Origin: Pseudomonadota bacterium
GTDB lineage: Bacteria; Pseudomonadota; Gammaproteobacteria; Steroidobacterales; Steroidobacteraceae
Assembly: GCA_021805275.1 (NCBI GenBank)
Contig: JAJZFQ010000160.1
Span: 1 to 53,989 of the forward strand
DNA length: 53,989 nucleotides
Reading direction: 5' to 3'
Shown: piece by piece, positions 7,839 through 16,344 of the stretch
Layout of the letters: every line of letters starts with the position of its first letter
Numbering within the stretch: position 1 is the stretch's first letter
Made by a program: the position numbers and the translations under genes
Notes under the pieces: generated by a model
What the model was told of the DNA's origin: nothing
The model's database searches: none
Seen by the model: the letters and a program-made list of their open reading frames with translations, nothing else

Positions 7839-8779
7839 CGATCTACCTGCTCATTGCAGCGGTGTTACTCGACGGACTGCTTGGCGAGCCACGGCGCTGC
7901 CATCCGCTGGTGGGCTTCGGGCACATCGCCGCTCGTCTCGACACGTGGCTAAATCCACACCGTAGCAATACCGCTCCGTCTGGGCGCTCTCGCTGGGCAC
8001 GCGCACTCGGTGTATTGGCGGTGCTGCTCGCAGCCGGACCGCCGGTCTTGGCGGTCGTGATGCTCCTTCGCTACCAGCTGCTCGCGCCGCTCGTCACGGT
8101 AACGTTGCTTTATCTGATCATCGGCCACCGCAGTCTGCACCAACATGCCATTGCCGTAGAGCGCGCACTTCGCGCTCGTGATCTAGACGACGCCCGTCGC
8201 CGCGTTGCCGCGATCGTGAGCCGGGATACCTCGGACATGGATGCTCAGAGGGTCGCAGGCGCCACGGTCGAATCCCTGCTCGAGAACGGCAACGATGCGC
8301 TGTTCGGTGCGCTGTTCTGGTTCCTTCTGACAGGCGCCGCCGGCGCATTGGGCTACCGGCTGATCAATACTCTAGATGCCATGTGGGGCTATCGCACGAC
8401 GCGCTATCACCAGTTCGGGTGGGCGGCGGCTCGCCTCGATGATCTGATGAATTTCCTGCCCGCGCGCTTAACCGCACTCAGTTATGCGGTGGTCGGCGAC
8501 GCAGGAGCCGCCCTGCGCTGCTGGAGGCTGCAGGCCCCGGCATGGGATAGCCCGAATGCCGGACCTGTGATGGCTGCCGGTGCTGGCGCCTTGCAGATTC
8601 GACTGGGTGGTGGGGCCTACTACCATGGAAGCTGGCACGAACGCTCCACTCTGGGCGAGGGCCGCCCAGCCGATATCGGCGATATTTCGCGTGCCCGACA
8701 TCTCGTTCTACGAGCGCTGCTGGTGTGGATCACTGTGGCGGCGCTGTTCGCTCTGCTCAAACGGTGGCTTAATGCTTGA
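7835..8779 (+). CDS. cbiB: Adenosylcobinamide-phosphate synthase (CbiB/CobD type)
   Basis: A 314-residue integral membrane protein that joins the aminopropanol (phosphate) arm to adenosylcobyric acid. It begins with the hydrophobic segment 'TIYLLIAAVLLDGLLGEP', whose 'D..LGEP.R.HPLVGFG' pattern is the family hallmark. Later conserved stretches are 'IVSRDTSDMD' at about 127-136, 'ATVESLLENGNDALFGALFW' spanning about 142-161, and 'NTLDAMWGYRT' at about 176-186. I chose the ATG at 7835 because homologues begin at this membrane segment; a longer in-frame ORF starts at 7736. Its end overlaps the next gene by 8 bases. Its amine substrate would be the product of CobD, encoded next. Confidence 0.94.
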   Translation: MTIYLLIAAVLLDGLLGEPRRCHPLVGFGHIAARLDTWLNPHRSNTAPSGRSRWARALGVLAVLLAAGPPVLAVVMLLRYQLLAPLVTVTLLYLIIGHRSLHQHAIAVERALRARDLDDARRRVAAIVSRDTSDMDAQRVAGATVESLLENGNDALFGALFWFLLTGAAGALGYRLINTLDAMWGYRTTRYHQFGWAAARLDDLMNFLPARLTALSYAVVGDAGAALRCWRLQAPAWDSPNAGPVMAAGAGALQIRLGGGAYYHGSWHERSTLGEGRPADIGDISRARHLVLRALLVWITVAALFALLKRWLNA

Positions 8780-9782
8780 ACACGGAGGAAGGCTTCGCCG
8801 CGCAGCACAGCGTTACGGCATCGCGCACGAGCAGTGGCTGGACTTGTCGACTGGGGTCAATCCGACGTCCTGGTGCGGCATCGAGGTCCCTCGCGCAGCG
8901 TGGGCCCGTCTCCCAGAGGACGATGACGGGCTCGTCGTTGCGGCACAAGGCTATTTCGGCGTGCCACATGTCCTTCCGGTCGCCGGCTCGCAAGCTGCAA
9001 TCATGCATTTGCCGCGGCTTCGCGCGCCCGGGACGGTGGGCGTGCTCGCACCGAGCTATGCCGAGCATGAATTTCGCTGGCGCGAGGCGGGACACGACGT
9101 CGTGCCGATTGCCATTGCCGACTGCCCATCCGCTGCAGAGGCCCTCGACGTGCTGGTACTCGTCAATCCGAACAACCCAACCGGGGAACGCATGGCGCGC
9201 GCCCAGCTGCTCGAGTGGCATGCGCGCCTCGCCGCCCGTGGGGGCTGGCTAGTCATCGACGAGGCCTTCGCTGATGCGGATGGTTCGGACAGCGTTGCTT
9301 CCTGTAGCGAACGGGAGGGACTTATCGTATTGCGTTCGCTAGGCAAGTTTTTCGGGCTCGCTGGAGCGCGCGTTGGGTTCGTACTGGCAGCCCCGGAATT
9401 TCTCACCGTGCTCGAGGAGCGGCTGGGACCCTGGACCATCGCCGGCGCAGCCCGCTTCTTGGCGCAGAACGCGCTCGCCGATCAGACCTGGCAAAGCACC
9501 ATGCGGGTGCAACTTCACGCGCAGCGCGCGCGTCTCGTTGCTCTGCTCAGGCGCCACGGGTTATCTCCCGCAGGCGGTTGCAGCCTCTTCCAGTGGGTTC
9601 CTACCGCCTCCGCTGCAGCAATCCATGAAGCGCTGGCGCGCGCCGGTATCCTCATTCGCCTGTTCGACGCCCCCAGGGGCCTGCGCTTTGGGCTTCCCGC
9701 GCGCGACGCTGAGTGGGCTCGCCTTGACGAGGCGCTACTGGCGTATCAGCTGAATCACTCACGACTGCATGGGAACATATGA
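8772..9782 (+). CDS. cobD: Threonine-phosphate decarboxylase (PLP enzyme)
   Basis: A 336-residue fold-type I aminotransferase-like enzyme that decarboxylates L-threonine-O-3-phosphate to (R)-1-amino-2-propanol phosphate. Motifs: 'HGGRLRRAAQRYG' at the start, typical of this family, 'DLSTGVNP' (25-31), 'NPNNPTG' (132-138), 'VIDEAFAD' (161-168), and the PLP-binding lysine in 'RSLGKFFGLAGAR' (K192). The name cobD follows the Salmonella scheme (cobC in the Pseudomonas scheme). It overlaps cbiB by 8 bases. Together with PduX (threonine kinase, last gene of the operon) it provides the linker from threonine. Confidence 0.94.
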   Translation: MLEHGGRLRRAAQRYGIAHEQWLDLSTGVNPTSWCGIEVPRAAWARLPEDDDGLVVAAQGYFGVPHVLPVAGSQAAIMHLPRLRAPGTVGVLAPSYAEHEFRWREAGHDVVPIAIADCPSAAEALDVLVLVNPNNPTGERMARAQLLEWHARLAARGGWLVIDEAFADADGSDSVASCSEREGLIVLRSLGKFFGLAGARVGFVLAAPEFLTVLEERLGPWTIAGAARFLAQNALADQTWQSTMRVQLHAQRARLVALLRRHGLSPAGGCSLFQWVPTASAAAIHEALARAGILIRLFDAPRGLRFGLPARDAEWARLDEALLAYQLNHSRLHGNI

Positions 9783-9892
9783 TCCAGAAAAAAAACTGCG
9801 AAGCCCCCTTAACGGCATGGGAGACGCTCGTCGCAGTCAAGTCGCCCCCCCGGCAGCGTACGTCTGAACAATGCGCGTGTTCCTACCTATGA
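9779..9892 (+). CDS. Short ORF after cobD, ATGA-linked at both ends
   Basis: A 37-codon ORF whose ATG overlaps the cobD stop (ATGA, 9779-9782) and whose TGA overlaps the ATG of the next short ORF (9889-9892). It begins with a run of A residues (codons for Lys) and has three cysteines near its end ('EQCACSYL' and one at residue 7). No family recognised. It is either a coupling ORF, a small protein or chance. Confidence 0.25.
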   Translation: MIQKKNCEAPLTAWETLVAVKSPPRQRTSEQCACSYL

Positions 9893-10023
9893 CTCAGCGA
9901 AACCCTGACCGCGCCGATTTCATCACACGCCACCAACGACCGGTGCACCTGTGGCGGCCGCCCGGCGGCATCGGCTCGGTGTTCGAAGAACCGAGTCCCG
10001 TCCACCGAGCGACCCTGCGATGA
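9889..10023 (+). CDS. Short ORF before cobU, ATGA-linked at both ends
   Basis: A 44-codon ORF from the ATG at 9889; a further in-frame ATG lies at 9871. Its stop overlaps the cobU start (ATGA, 10020-10023). The deduced peptide is Arg/Pro-rich, without recognised motifs. It fills the only sizeable gap between cobD and cobU together with the preceding short ORF. Confidence 0.25.
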   Translation: MTQRNPDRADFITRHQRPVHLWRPPGGIGSVFEEPSPVHRATLR

Positions 10024-10541
10024 AGCAGTTAATCCTCGGCGGAGTGCGTTCAGGCAAGAGCCGGCTCGCGGAGGCGCGCGCTCGCGCGAGCGCTCGACAG
10101 GTGATCTATGTGGCCACAGCGATCGACACGGGCGATGCCGAGATGGATGCTCGGATTCGACAACACCGTGTTCGGCGCCCAACCGAGTGGATCACGGTGG
10201 AGGAACCATTCGAACTCGGCAGTGTGCTGCTCGCCAATGCCGCTCACGACCGCTGCCTGCTGGTCGAATGCCTGACGCTCTGGCTCACGAACCTGCTGTG
10301 CGCTCGACCCGAGCGGTTTGACAATGAGCGGCGCAGTCTGTGCGACGCGGTGGCACAAATCAGCGGAAACCTCATTCTCGTCGGCAACGAGAGCGGTCTT
10401 GGGATTGTGCCGCTTGGTGAGCTGTCGCGCCGCTTTCTAGACGCCAGCGGTGAACTTCATCAAGCGCTCGCGATGCTCTGTGATCGCGTCACGCTCACGG
10501 TCGCGGGGTTGCCATTCGACCTCAAGGGAGGGCCGCAATGA
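10020..10541 (+). CDS. cobU: Adenosylcobinamide kinase / GTP:adenosylcobinamide-phosphate guanylyltransferase
   Basis: A 173-residue CobU/CobP enzyme that phosphorylates adenosylcobinamide and then activates it with GTP to AdoCbi-GDP. The P-loop 'GGVRSGKS' is at residues 7-14, right after the start. 'VATAIDTGDAEMDARIRQHR' (31-50) carries the histidine (H49) that should become guanylylated. 'VECLTLWLTNLL' and 'LVGNESGLGIVP' are conserved further on. The ATG at 10020 fits the family N-terminus and lies in an ATGA overlap with a short upstream ORF. Length is normal. Confidence 0.95.
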   Translation: MKQLILGGVRSGKSRLAEARARASARQVIYVATAIDTGDAEMDARIRQHRVRRPTEWITVEEPFELGSVLLANAAHDRCLLVECLTLWLTNLLCARPERFDNERRSLCDAVAQISGNLILVGNESGLGIVPLGELSRRFLDASGELHQALAMLCDRVTLTVAGLPFDLKGGPQ

Positions 10542-10687
10542 CTGCCAAGACATGCCGCCGTCGGCTCGCGACGGCGCAGACCGTTGCGCGGCTCGGGACA
10601 CGCATCAAACGCACACCGCGCGTCAGCTCCATAAGCATACGTCGCGTTGGCACACTGCAATTCATAAAAGAGGTTTCTCGGACATGA
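10538..10687 (+). CDS. Short ORF filling the cobU-cobT gap
   Basis: A 49-codon ORF that starts in the cobU stop (ATGA, 10538-10541) and ends in the cobT start (ATGA, 10684-10687). The peptide is strongly basic ('KTCRRRLATAQ', 'RLGTRIKRTPR'). No family recognised. Some cobalamin operons carry another gene in this position, so it could be the residue of a lost gene, or a coupling ORF. Chance is possible. Confidence 0.25.
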   Translation: MTAKTCRRRLATAQTVARLGTRIKRTPRVSSISIRRVGTLQFIKEVSRT

Positions 10688-11769
10688 GCGATACCCTTCC
10701 GTCGGTTCTGAAGGACACCCTGGCGCACATCCGTTCCGTGCCGTCGCGCTTTCGAATTGAGGCCGAGCAGCGGCTGCATCAGCTGACGAAGCCACCAGGC
10801 AGCCTGGGTGAGCTGGAGACGATCGCCGCGCGGTGCTATGCGATTGCCGAAGGTCGCTGGTCTGTTCCTCTGCGCAAAGCGGCCTACGTATTCGCCGCCG
10901 ACCATGGTGTCACCCAGGAGGGGGTTAGTGCCTACCCGAGCGCCGTGACCGCCCAGATGGTAGAGAATTTCCTGCATGGCGGGGCGGCGATCAATGTGCT
11001 CGCGCGGCTCCATGAGGTAACGCTGACGATAATCGACGTTGGTGTAGATGCCCAATTTTCCGCACACGACGCGTTGTGGCTCCGCAAGGTACGGCGCGCT
11101 AGTCGCAATTTCCGCGTCGAACCAGCGATGTCACCAGCTGAGTTGTCTGAGGCGCTTCAGGTCGGCCTTGAGGCTGCCGACGACGCCCACAAGCGAGACG
11201 CACGCCTGGTGGCGGCCGGCGAGATGGGAATCGGCAATACTACGGCGGCCAGCGCCCTCGCCGCTGCCATCACCCGTCAGCCGGTCGAAGGGGTCACGGG
11301 GATGGGGACGGGAATCAGCTCCACTACGCGGCAGAGCAAGCAGAAAGTGATCGGTGAGGCGTTAGATAGACACCTGCCCCGATGGCGCACCGAGCCGGTG
11401 GAGCCGCTCGAGGCCCTGCGCTGCGTTGGCGGCTTGGAGATTGCTGCGATGACGGGCTTTTTCCTCGGCGCTGCCCGACATCGCAAAATCATCATCGCCG
11501 ATGGATTCATTGCTACGGCGGCTGCCGCGGTCGCCGTCGCACTTGCGCCGCCGGTGCGCGATTATCTGCTTGCTGGTCACCGCTCCGAGGAGCCCGGACA
11601 TGCGCACCTCCTGCATCACATCGGACTCACGCCTATTCTGGATTTGCGCATGCGCCTCGGGGAGGGCACCGGCGCTGTGCTGGCCATGCCAATCGTCGCT
11701 TCGGCTTTGCACATTCTGACGGAGATGGCGACGTTCGCATCGGCAGGAGTGAGCACTGCAAACGCATGA
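10684..11769 (+). CDS. cobT: Nicotinate-nucleotide--dimethylbenzimidazole phosphoribosyltransferase
   Basis: A 361-residue CobT that makes alpha-ribazole phosphate from DMB and nicotinate mononucleotide. Motifs seen in order: 'LTKPPGSLGELE' near residues 34-45, 'VFAADHGVTQEGVSAYP' at about 71-87, 'MVENFLHGGAAINVLA', 'GEMGIGNTTAASAL' at about 180-193, and near the C-terminus 'LRMRLGEGTGAVLAMP', whose Glu is the catalytic base in the Salmonella enzyme. The start at 10684 matches homologues; an in-frame ORF extends upstream to 10450 but overlaps cobU. It overlaps cobS by ATGA. It joins the BluB product to the nucleotide loop. Confidence 0.96.
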   Translation: MSDTLPSVLKDTLAHIRSVPSRFRIEAEQRLHQLTKPPGSLGELETIAARCYAIAEGRWSVPLRKAAYVFAADHGVTQEGVSAYPSAVTAQMVENFLHGGAAINVLARLHEVTLTIIDVGVDAQFSAHDALWLRKVRRASRNFRVEPAMSPAELSEALQVGLEAADDAHKRDARLVAAGEMGIGNTTAASALAAAITRQPVEGVTGMGTGISSTTRQSKQKVIGEALDRHLPRWRTEPVEPLEALRCVGGLEIAAMTGFFLGAARHRKIIIADGFIATAAAAVAVALAPPVRDYLLAGHRSEEPGHAHLLHHIGLTPILDLRMRLGEGTGAVLAMPIVASALHILTEMATFASAGVSTANA

Positions 11770-12518
11770 TGCGTCTGATCCGGGATTTTCTTGGCGCGCT
11801 TCAATTTCTCACGCGCGTCCCGCTGCCGCAGCGATGGCTTGGGGAGGTCGCGCTGACGCGCGCCGCAGCGTATTTTCCCCTGGTCGGGGTAGTACTCGGA
11901 CTGGCGGCGGCAGGAATCGATGCAGCCCTACAGCGGCACCTTGCACCCATCGCCGCCGCTGCTGCATCTGTTGCATTTCTGGTGCTAATCACTGGAGGTC
12001 TTCACGAGGACGGTCTCGCCGACAGCGCCGACGGTTTCGGCGGTGGAGCGACAGCCGAGCGGGTGCTGGCCATCATGCGCGACAGCCGAATCGGCAGTTA
12101 CGGTGCGATTGCCATCGCGCTATCGTTGCTGCTGCGGATCGCGTTCATTGCAACGCTGCCGAAGGGGGATGTGTTCGCCTACTTCGTCGCGGCCGAAGCG
12201 CTCTCGCGCTGGAGCGTGCTCCCGCTTGCTGCGTTTCTGCCGTCGGCGCGTCAGGGCGGGGAGTCGTCCGGACAGGGCGCGCGACTCGCCCACCGTATCT
12301 CACCGGTGGCGGTGGCACTCGGAACGCTGATCGCCGCCGCAGCCACCGTGGTGAGTCTGCACGCGGATAGTTGGCGTCCCTGGACGGCCTGCTTGTTGGT
12401 CACTTCGGCGAGCGCCTGGTACTTTTGGCGGCGGATACGCGGAGTGACCGGCGATTGCTTCGGTGCCGCCATCCAGCTTACCGCGTCCGCCGTTTATCTC
12501 TGTGGCGCGTGGCGATGA
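11766..12518 (+). CDS. cobS: Adenosylcobinamide-GDP ribazoletransferase (cobalamin synthase)
   Basis: A 250-residue polytopic membrane enzyme that joins AdoCbi-GDP and alpha-ribazole (phosphate), the assembly step of cobalamin. The N-terminus 'ALQFLTRVPLP' and 'AAAYFPLVGVVLG' are standard. The catalytic loop 'GGLHEDGLADSADGFGGG' lies at about residues 78-95, followed by 'IMRDSRIGSYGAIAI'. Several hydrophobic helices follow. It starts in the cobT stop (ATGA) and ends in the cobC start (ATGA). Confidence 0.95.
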   Translation: MMRLIRDFLGALQFLTRVPLPQRWLGEVALTRAAAYFPLVGVVLGLAAAGIDAALQRHLAPIAAAAASVAFLVLITGGLHEDGLADSADGFGGGATAERVLAIMRDSRIGSYGAIAIALSLLLRIAFIATLPKGDVFAYFVAAEALSRWSVLPLAAFLPSARQGGESSGQGARLAHRISPVAVALGTLIAAAATVVSLHADSWRPWTACLLVTSASAWYFWRRIRGVTGDCFGAAIQLTASAVYLCGAWR

Positions 12519-13114
12519 GAGACCTCATTCTGATCCGCCACCCCGTCACCGACCTCGCCGGAACATTTTGCGGGCATAGCGACCCGGACTTAAGTGCAGT
12601 CGGTCTTGCGCAGCTCCACGCCTTACAGCGCCGCCTTGATCGACTGCCGCTTGATCAACTCGTCAGCAGCGATCTGCTGCGCACCCGTCGCTGCGCCGAG
12701 GCGCTGGCCGAGCGGCACGGGATTGACGCCGTGCTCGACCCAGGGCTGCGTGAGATCCACTTTGGCGATTGGGAAGGATTGCGGTGGGACGAAATCGAGA
12801 GCCGCTTCCCGGAGCAGTCACAGCGCTGGGTGCAGGGTTTTGCCACGTTTACACCACCCCACGCGGAACCGTATGCCGATTTCACGGCACGCATCACCAG
12901 GCACGTTGCCCAATGGTTGCAGGATGCCGCGCCCAAGACGCTGGCAGTCGTGACACACCGTGGCGTGCTGCAGTTTGTGTTGCAGACCTATTGCGGAATC
13001 AGTGCTACGTGGGCATCGGAACTTTCATCCGGCTACGGTGTTGCATTGCGTTGCGCGCGAACGGCAGACGCCGATCACCCATTGGCGGTCCGTGATAAAT
13101 GGCAGCCGGATTGA
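12515..13114 (+). CDS. cobC: Alpha-ribazole phosphatase, histidine phosphatase family
   Basis: A 199-residue member of the histidine phosphatase superfamily. 'LILIRHPVTDLAGTFCGHSDPDLS' begins at residue 4, split here as 'LILIRHPVTD' and 'GTFCGHSDPDLS'. The nucleophilic histidine of the RHG motif is present, but the usual Gly is Pro (RHP). 'VSSDLLRTRRCAEAL' and 'VVTHRGVLQFVL' supply the other active-site residues, with Glu in 'IHFGDWEG'. Its place between cobS and pduX supports the alpha-ribazole-5'-phosphate or adenosylcobalamin-5'-phosphate role, although the fold alone does not prove it. It starts in the cobS stop and overlaps pduX by 16 bases. Confidence 0.88.
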   Translation: MRDLILIRHPVTDLAGTFCGHSDPDLSAVGLAQLHALQRRLDRLPLDQLVSSDLLRTRRCAEALAERHGIDAVLDPGLREIHFGDWEGLRWDEIESRFPEQSQRWVQGFATFTPPHAEPYADFTARITRHVAQWLQDAAPKTLAVVTHRGVLQFVLQTYCGISATWASELSSGYGVALRCARTADADHPLAVRDKWQPD

Positions 13115-14052
13115 AGCACTCAACGGAGTACTCCCCAATCTCGCGGACAGGCGTCGGCTTCGGTAGCGCCGGCCGCCACCACGGCGAGATTCTCCAAGGC
13201 CTATGGTGGCCCGATGCACAGGCTCATACCGACGCCGTCCCTTGTTTGGTGACTCTGCCCGTCCCGGATGCCGGCAGTGAAGCTCACTTCAGGGTAACGC
13301 CAGGGCGGCAGGTCGAGGTCCAGCCCGCCGGTAAGACGAAAGCCGCACGCGCAGCCCGACTGGCCCTTGATGCGCTAGACGCCAAGACGTACGGGGGCGT
13401 GCTCAGCCTCCGTTGTCCAATACCGATCGGTCTCGGACTGGGCTCCTCGACCAGCGACGTGCTCGCCACCCTCCGGGCCGTATGTCTGGCGTGTGGCGCG
13501 CGAGCCGATGCCGCCATGCTTGCCCAGCTCGCGGTCAGCGCCGAGGTAGCCTGCGACCCACTCATGTTCGACGGAATGGTGCTATTCGCACAGCGCGAAG
13601 GCCGTGTCTTGGAGCACTGGGGGCACTGGACTCCCGAATTCCTCCTGCTGAGCGTTGACACCGACCCGCAGTCCGGTGGGCGTGATACGTTGGCCCTGCC
13701 CCTGCCCCGCGGCGATGATTTCCGTGGCGAGTACACCGCTCTCTTGCAGCAAGGACGCGCTGCCTTCCAGGCGCACGATGCCCAAACAATTGCCGCAGTG
13801 GCAACGCGCAGCGCCGAACTTCATCAGCTCACTGCGCCCACGCGTGGATTTCACGCTCTGCGCACGCTGGGCATCACCAGTGGTGCGCTTGGGCTGCAGA
13901 TATCGCACTCGGGCACCGTGGCGGGACTATTGTTCGATCCACAGACACCCCCGCGCACCCTTAAGCCACTTTTGCCGCAACTACGCGCCCTCGGGATGGC
14001 ACCGCTCGGAATCTCTTGCACTGGAAACCAAAACGCCGCCGGCATCGCGTGA
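13099..14052 (+). CDS. pduX: L-threonine kinase, GHMP family (PduX-like)
   Basis: A 317-residue GHMP-fold kinase. The ATP-binding signature 'PIGLGLGSSTSD' is at about residues 111-122. The N-terminal 'SAGRHHGEILQG' matches the PduX pattern, in which a GxxGE(I/L)xQG-type segment opens the protein. PduX makes L-threonine-O-3-phosphate, the substrate of CobD in this operon, so the aminopropanol arm can be built from free threonine. It overlaps the cobC end by 16 bases and is the last recognisable gene of the operon. Other GHMP kinases are less likely in this setting. Confidence 0.85.
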   Translation: MAAGLKHSTEYSPISRTGVGFGSAGRHHGEILQGLWWPDAQAHTDAVPCLVTLPVPDAGSEAHFRVTPGRQVEVQPAGKTKAARAARLALDALDAKTYGGVLSLRCPIPIGLGLGSSTSDVLATLRAVCLACGARADAAMLAQLAVSAEVACDPLMFDGMVLFAQREGRVLEHWGHWTPEFLLLSVDTDPQSGGRDTLALPLPRGDDFRGEYTALLQQGRAAFQAHDAQTIAAVATRSAELHQLTAPTRGFHALRTLGITSGALGLQISHSGTVAGLLFDPQTPPRTLKPLLPQLRALGMAPLGISCTGNQNAAGIA

Positions 14053-14118
14053 GTCTCTGCACGACAGCATTATCTACGCCCCAGACCAGCGCGCCCCCGC
14101 TCCAGCGCCAAAGTCGGA

Positions 14119-14148
14119 CACGCCGACCCTATCGCCCGGATCGGCGTG
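14119..14148. terminator. Possible terminator hairpin between convergent pduX and btuB
   Basis: CACGCCGA (14119-14126) is the exact complement of TCGGCGTG (14141-14148), with a 14-base loop, in the 273-base gap between two convergent genes. It lacks a T-run on either side, so intrinsic termination would be weak. Nothing else is seen in this gap. Confidence 0.25.
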
Positions 14149-14325
14149 CCGGCAAGCGCCGCGCGAAGGGCATGCCCAAGGCTCCACGCCGCAGAAGCCC
14201 GCGGTTTCAGCATCCACGGCGCTCTGCCGACGAGCGGCAGATTTGACCGCGCCCGCTGCCGTTCCAGGCACCGTGCCACGATCACTCAGCACGCCCCTGA
14301 GCCGAGCATACCGGTGGATGCCGCG

Positions 14326-16344
14326 TCAGAATCCAAGCGGACTCCACGTCAATCCCACGAACACCCCAAATGGCATGGTGTTGTAACTATAGGCCGTCTC
14401 ATAGCGCTTGGCGAACAGGTTCTCGACACGGACGTTCCACCGAAAATCCTTGTCAATCGGCCCGTCCGCGGTCAGGCTCACCGTGGTGTAGCTGCCGAGG
14501 GTAACGGGAATCGCAGCAAATGTCGGCGTGTATGCCACATCCGGTCGGGGCCCTGTGTAGTGAATTAGGAAACCCGTTGTCACCGCGCCAAACGCATAAT
14601 CGAGTTTGACGTTGGCCATGCTCCGGGCGAGCCGTTGCAAAGTTGGCTGACCGGATTCACTTAGCGCAATAGGCTGTTGCAGGGTGACATTTGCGTCGTA
14701 ACTAAACGACCCCCACCCTCCCCGTCCGGCCAGCTCAATACCACGCGTACGAGTGCGTGCAATGTTTTGAAATTGCGTCAGACCGCTTGGCGTAGAGCCA
14801 AAGCCCCACAGGTCATTGCCCGTGGTCTGAAACAATGTCAATCGTACATTCGCCGGCTTCCCCGACCATTGCAGCGCCGCCTGAACGGTATGCGCCGATT
14901 CCGGCTTCAGCAATGGGTTGGCCGCCCAATACGGGTTGTTGTAATAAAGATAGCCCAGCGGCGGCACGTTGAACGCGCTTGAATAGCTCGCGATCGCCTC
15001 AAATCCGTGACCCAATTGGCGGCCATAACCGGCGTAGAAGGTGTTTTTTGTGCTTGCATAGCCGCCGAACTGGTCGTGCCGCACGTTCAATTGAATTTCG
15101 TTAGCTGCTACGGAGCCATTCAAGCCGGCGAAAATTCCCGTCACGTTGCGCGATGTGCTCGGAATGTTGCCTTGTTCCGTGCTGGTGACCGACTGGTGCT
15201 GATGCGTCGCACCACCAGTCAATGTCCAGTCCCTGGAAACTCGGACGACGTTGCGCCACAGCAGAGCAAGGTGCGTCGAACGATACATCGCAGGATAGCT
15301 GCCGAGGTTGATGTTCTCAGTGCGTTGACGCGAAACACTGACATTGGACGTCCAGATGGAGCCGATGCGGTTGTCGCTGAATACCTGGAGCAGGCTTTCC
15401 TTCGTGCGCCCCCCGGCGCTTTCATTGTCGTAGGTGTAGCGCCCGTCACTCAAAAGCGCACGGATGCCGAGTTTCTCGTGGCTGGCGAACTCCTGCACAA
15501 TTGATCCGTTCGCGGTCAAATTGTGATACCCGTCGGATCGGTTGGAGTTTACGAACGTGCTTTCCGCTGGGTTTATCGAAGGAATTCCTGCGGTGGTGAA
15601 TCGACTCACCCCAATCTGCAGGTCTGTGTGGTGGAGTTGCCCACTGGCATTGGCCGAGACCGTCACCGTATTGCGGCTCCCTGCGGTCATGGAGAGGTCC
15701 GCTTCAGGCTTGGCACCGCCCTCGCGCGTGGTAAGCAGAATCACGCCTCCAATTGCACCGGATCCATAGATTGCCGAGACATTACCGTGAATGACCTCGA
15801 TGCGCTCGATCTGATCAGTGGTGAGGTTCTCAAGATAGTCCCCGCCACCGGATGCGTCTTCGGCTGTAATCGGCACGCCGTCGAGCAAGATCAGGACTCC
15901 TGCGTCAGTTCCGCCGAAGCCCTCAAGGTAGGTTGTCGCGGTGTGTCCGGGACCGCCATTTGAGGTGATTTGCACGCCGGCCACGCGCTGCAGAAGCGTC
16001 GTCAGATTTTTCACACCACTGCGCTTGATCTGTACGCGTGTAATCACGCTCACCGTCGGCAACACCTGCGCAATGGGTTGGGGAAAGGTAGCCGCGGACA
16101 CGATGACGGTTGATACGCTGCTCGGTACGACCGCGGCTATTGCCGGTGTCGCCATCGTCGCTGCGCACAAAAGGACCATCCACACGTAGTGTGCCGAAAC
16201 CCAGGCCTGTCCACGCTCGGCAGTCCGCTTTCCGCCAGTCAGGCCGCACCAACGCGCGCGCAGGGCGCGGGAACCCACCAGCTCCAGCGCGCGATCAGCG
16301 TATGAGGATGTAAAAATGCTAGCTCGTGCCGGAATAATTCGCAT
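14326..16344 (-). CDS. btuB: TonB-dependent vitamin B12 receptor, BtuB-like
   Basis: A 672-residue outer-membrane receptor. After the signal region, a TonB-box-like 'STVIVSAATFPQPI' is followed by the plug domain: 'PTVSVITRVQIKRSG', 'LLQRVAGVQITSNGG', 'VLILLDGVPI', 'IERIEVIHGNVSAIYGSGAIGGVI'. The 22-strand barrel then runs to a C-terminal phenylalanine ('TWSPLGF'), the usual barrel ending. The cobalamin riboswitch 215 bases upstream identifies the cargo as cobalamin or another corrinoid. Start: the ATG at 16344 has GGAGCG upstream. However, the signal helix ('MVLLCAATMATPAIAA') begins only at residue 56, so the true start may be further in. The inner-membrane BtuFCD partners are not in this window. 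Confidence 0.9.
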   Translation of the reverse strand: MRIIPARASIFTSSYADRALELVGSRALRARWCGLTGGKRTAERGQAWVSAHYVWMVLLCAATMATPAIAAVVPSSVSTVIVSAATFPQPIAQVLPTVSVITRVQIKRSGVKNLTTLLQRVAGVQITSNGGPGHTATTYLEGFGGTDAGVLILLDGVPITAEDASGGGDYLENLTTDQIERIEVIHGNVSAIYGSGAIGGVILLTTREGGAKPEADLSMTAGSRNTVTVSANASGQLHHTDLQIGVSRFTTAGIPSINPAESTFVNSNRSDGYHNLTANGSIVQEFASHEKLGIRALLSDGRYTYDNESAGGRTKESLLQVFSDNRIGSIWTSNVSVSRQRTENINLGSYPAMYRSTHLALLWRNVVRVSRDWTLTGGATHQHQSVTSTEQGNIPSTSRNVTGIFAGLNGSVAANEIQLNVRHDQFGGYASTKNTFYAGYGRQLGHGFEAIASYSSAFNVPPLGYLYYNNPYWAANPLLKPESAHTVQAALQWSGKPANVRLTLFQTTGNDLWGFGSTPSGLTQFQNIARTRTRGIELAGRGGWGSFSYDANVTLQQPIALSESGQPTLQRLARSMANVKLDYAFGAVTTGFLIHYTGPRPDVAYTPTFAAIPVTLGSYTTVSLTADGPIDKDFRWNVRVENLFAKRYETAYSYNTMPFGVFVGLTWSPLGF

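Noticed and set aside
14049..14246. ORF of 65 codons starting with GTG in the pduX stop (GTGA)
   Set aside because: Very Arg/Pro-rich, no downstream gene on the same strand to couple to, and it runs through the intergenic hairpin; judged a chance frame.
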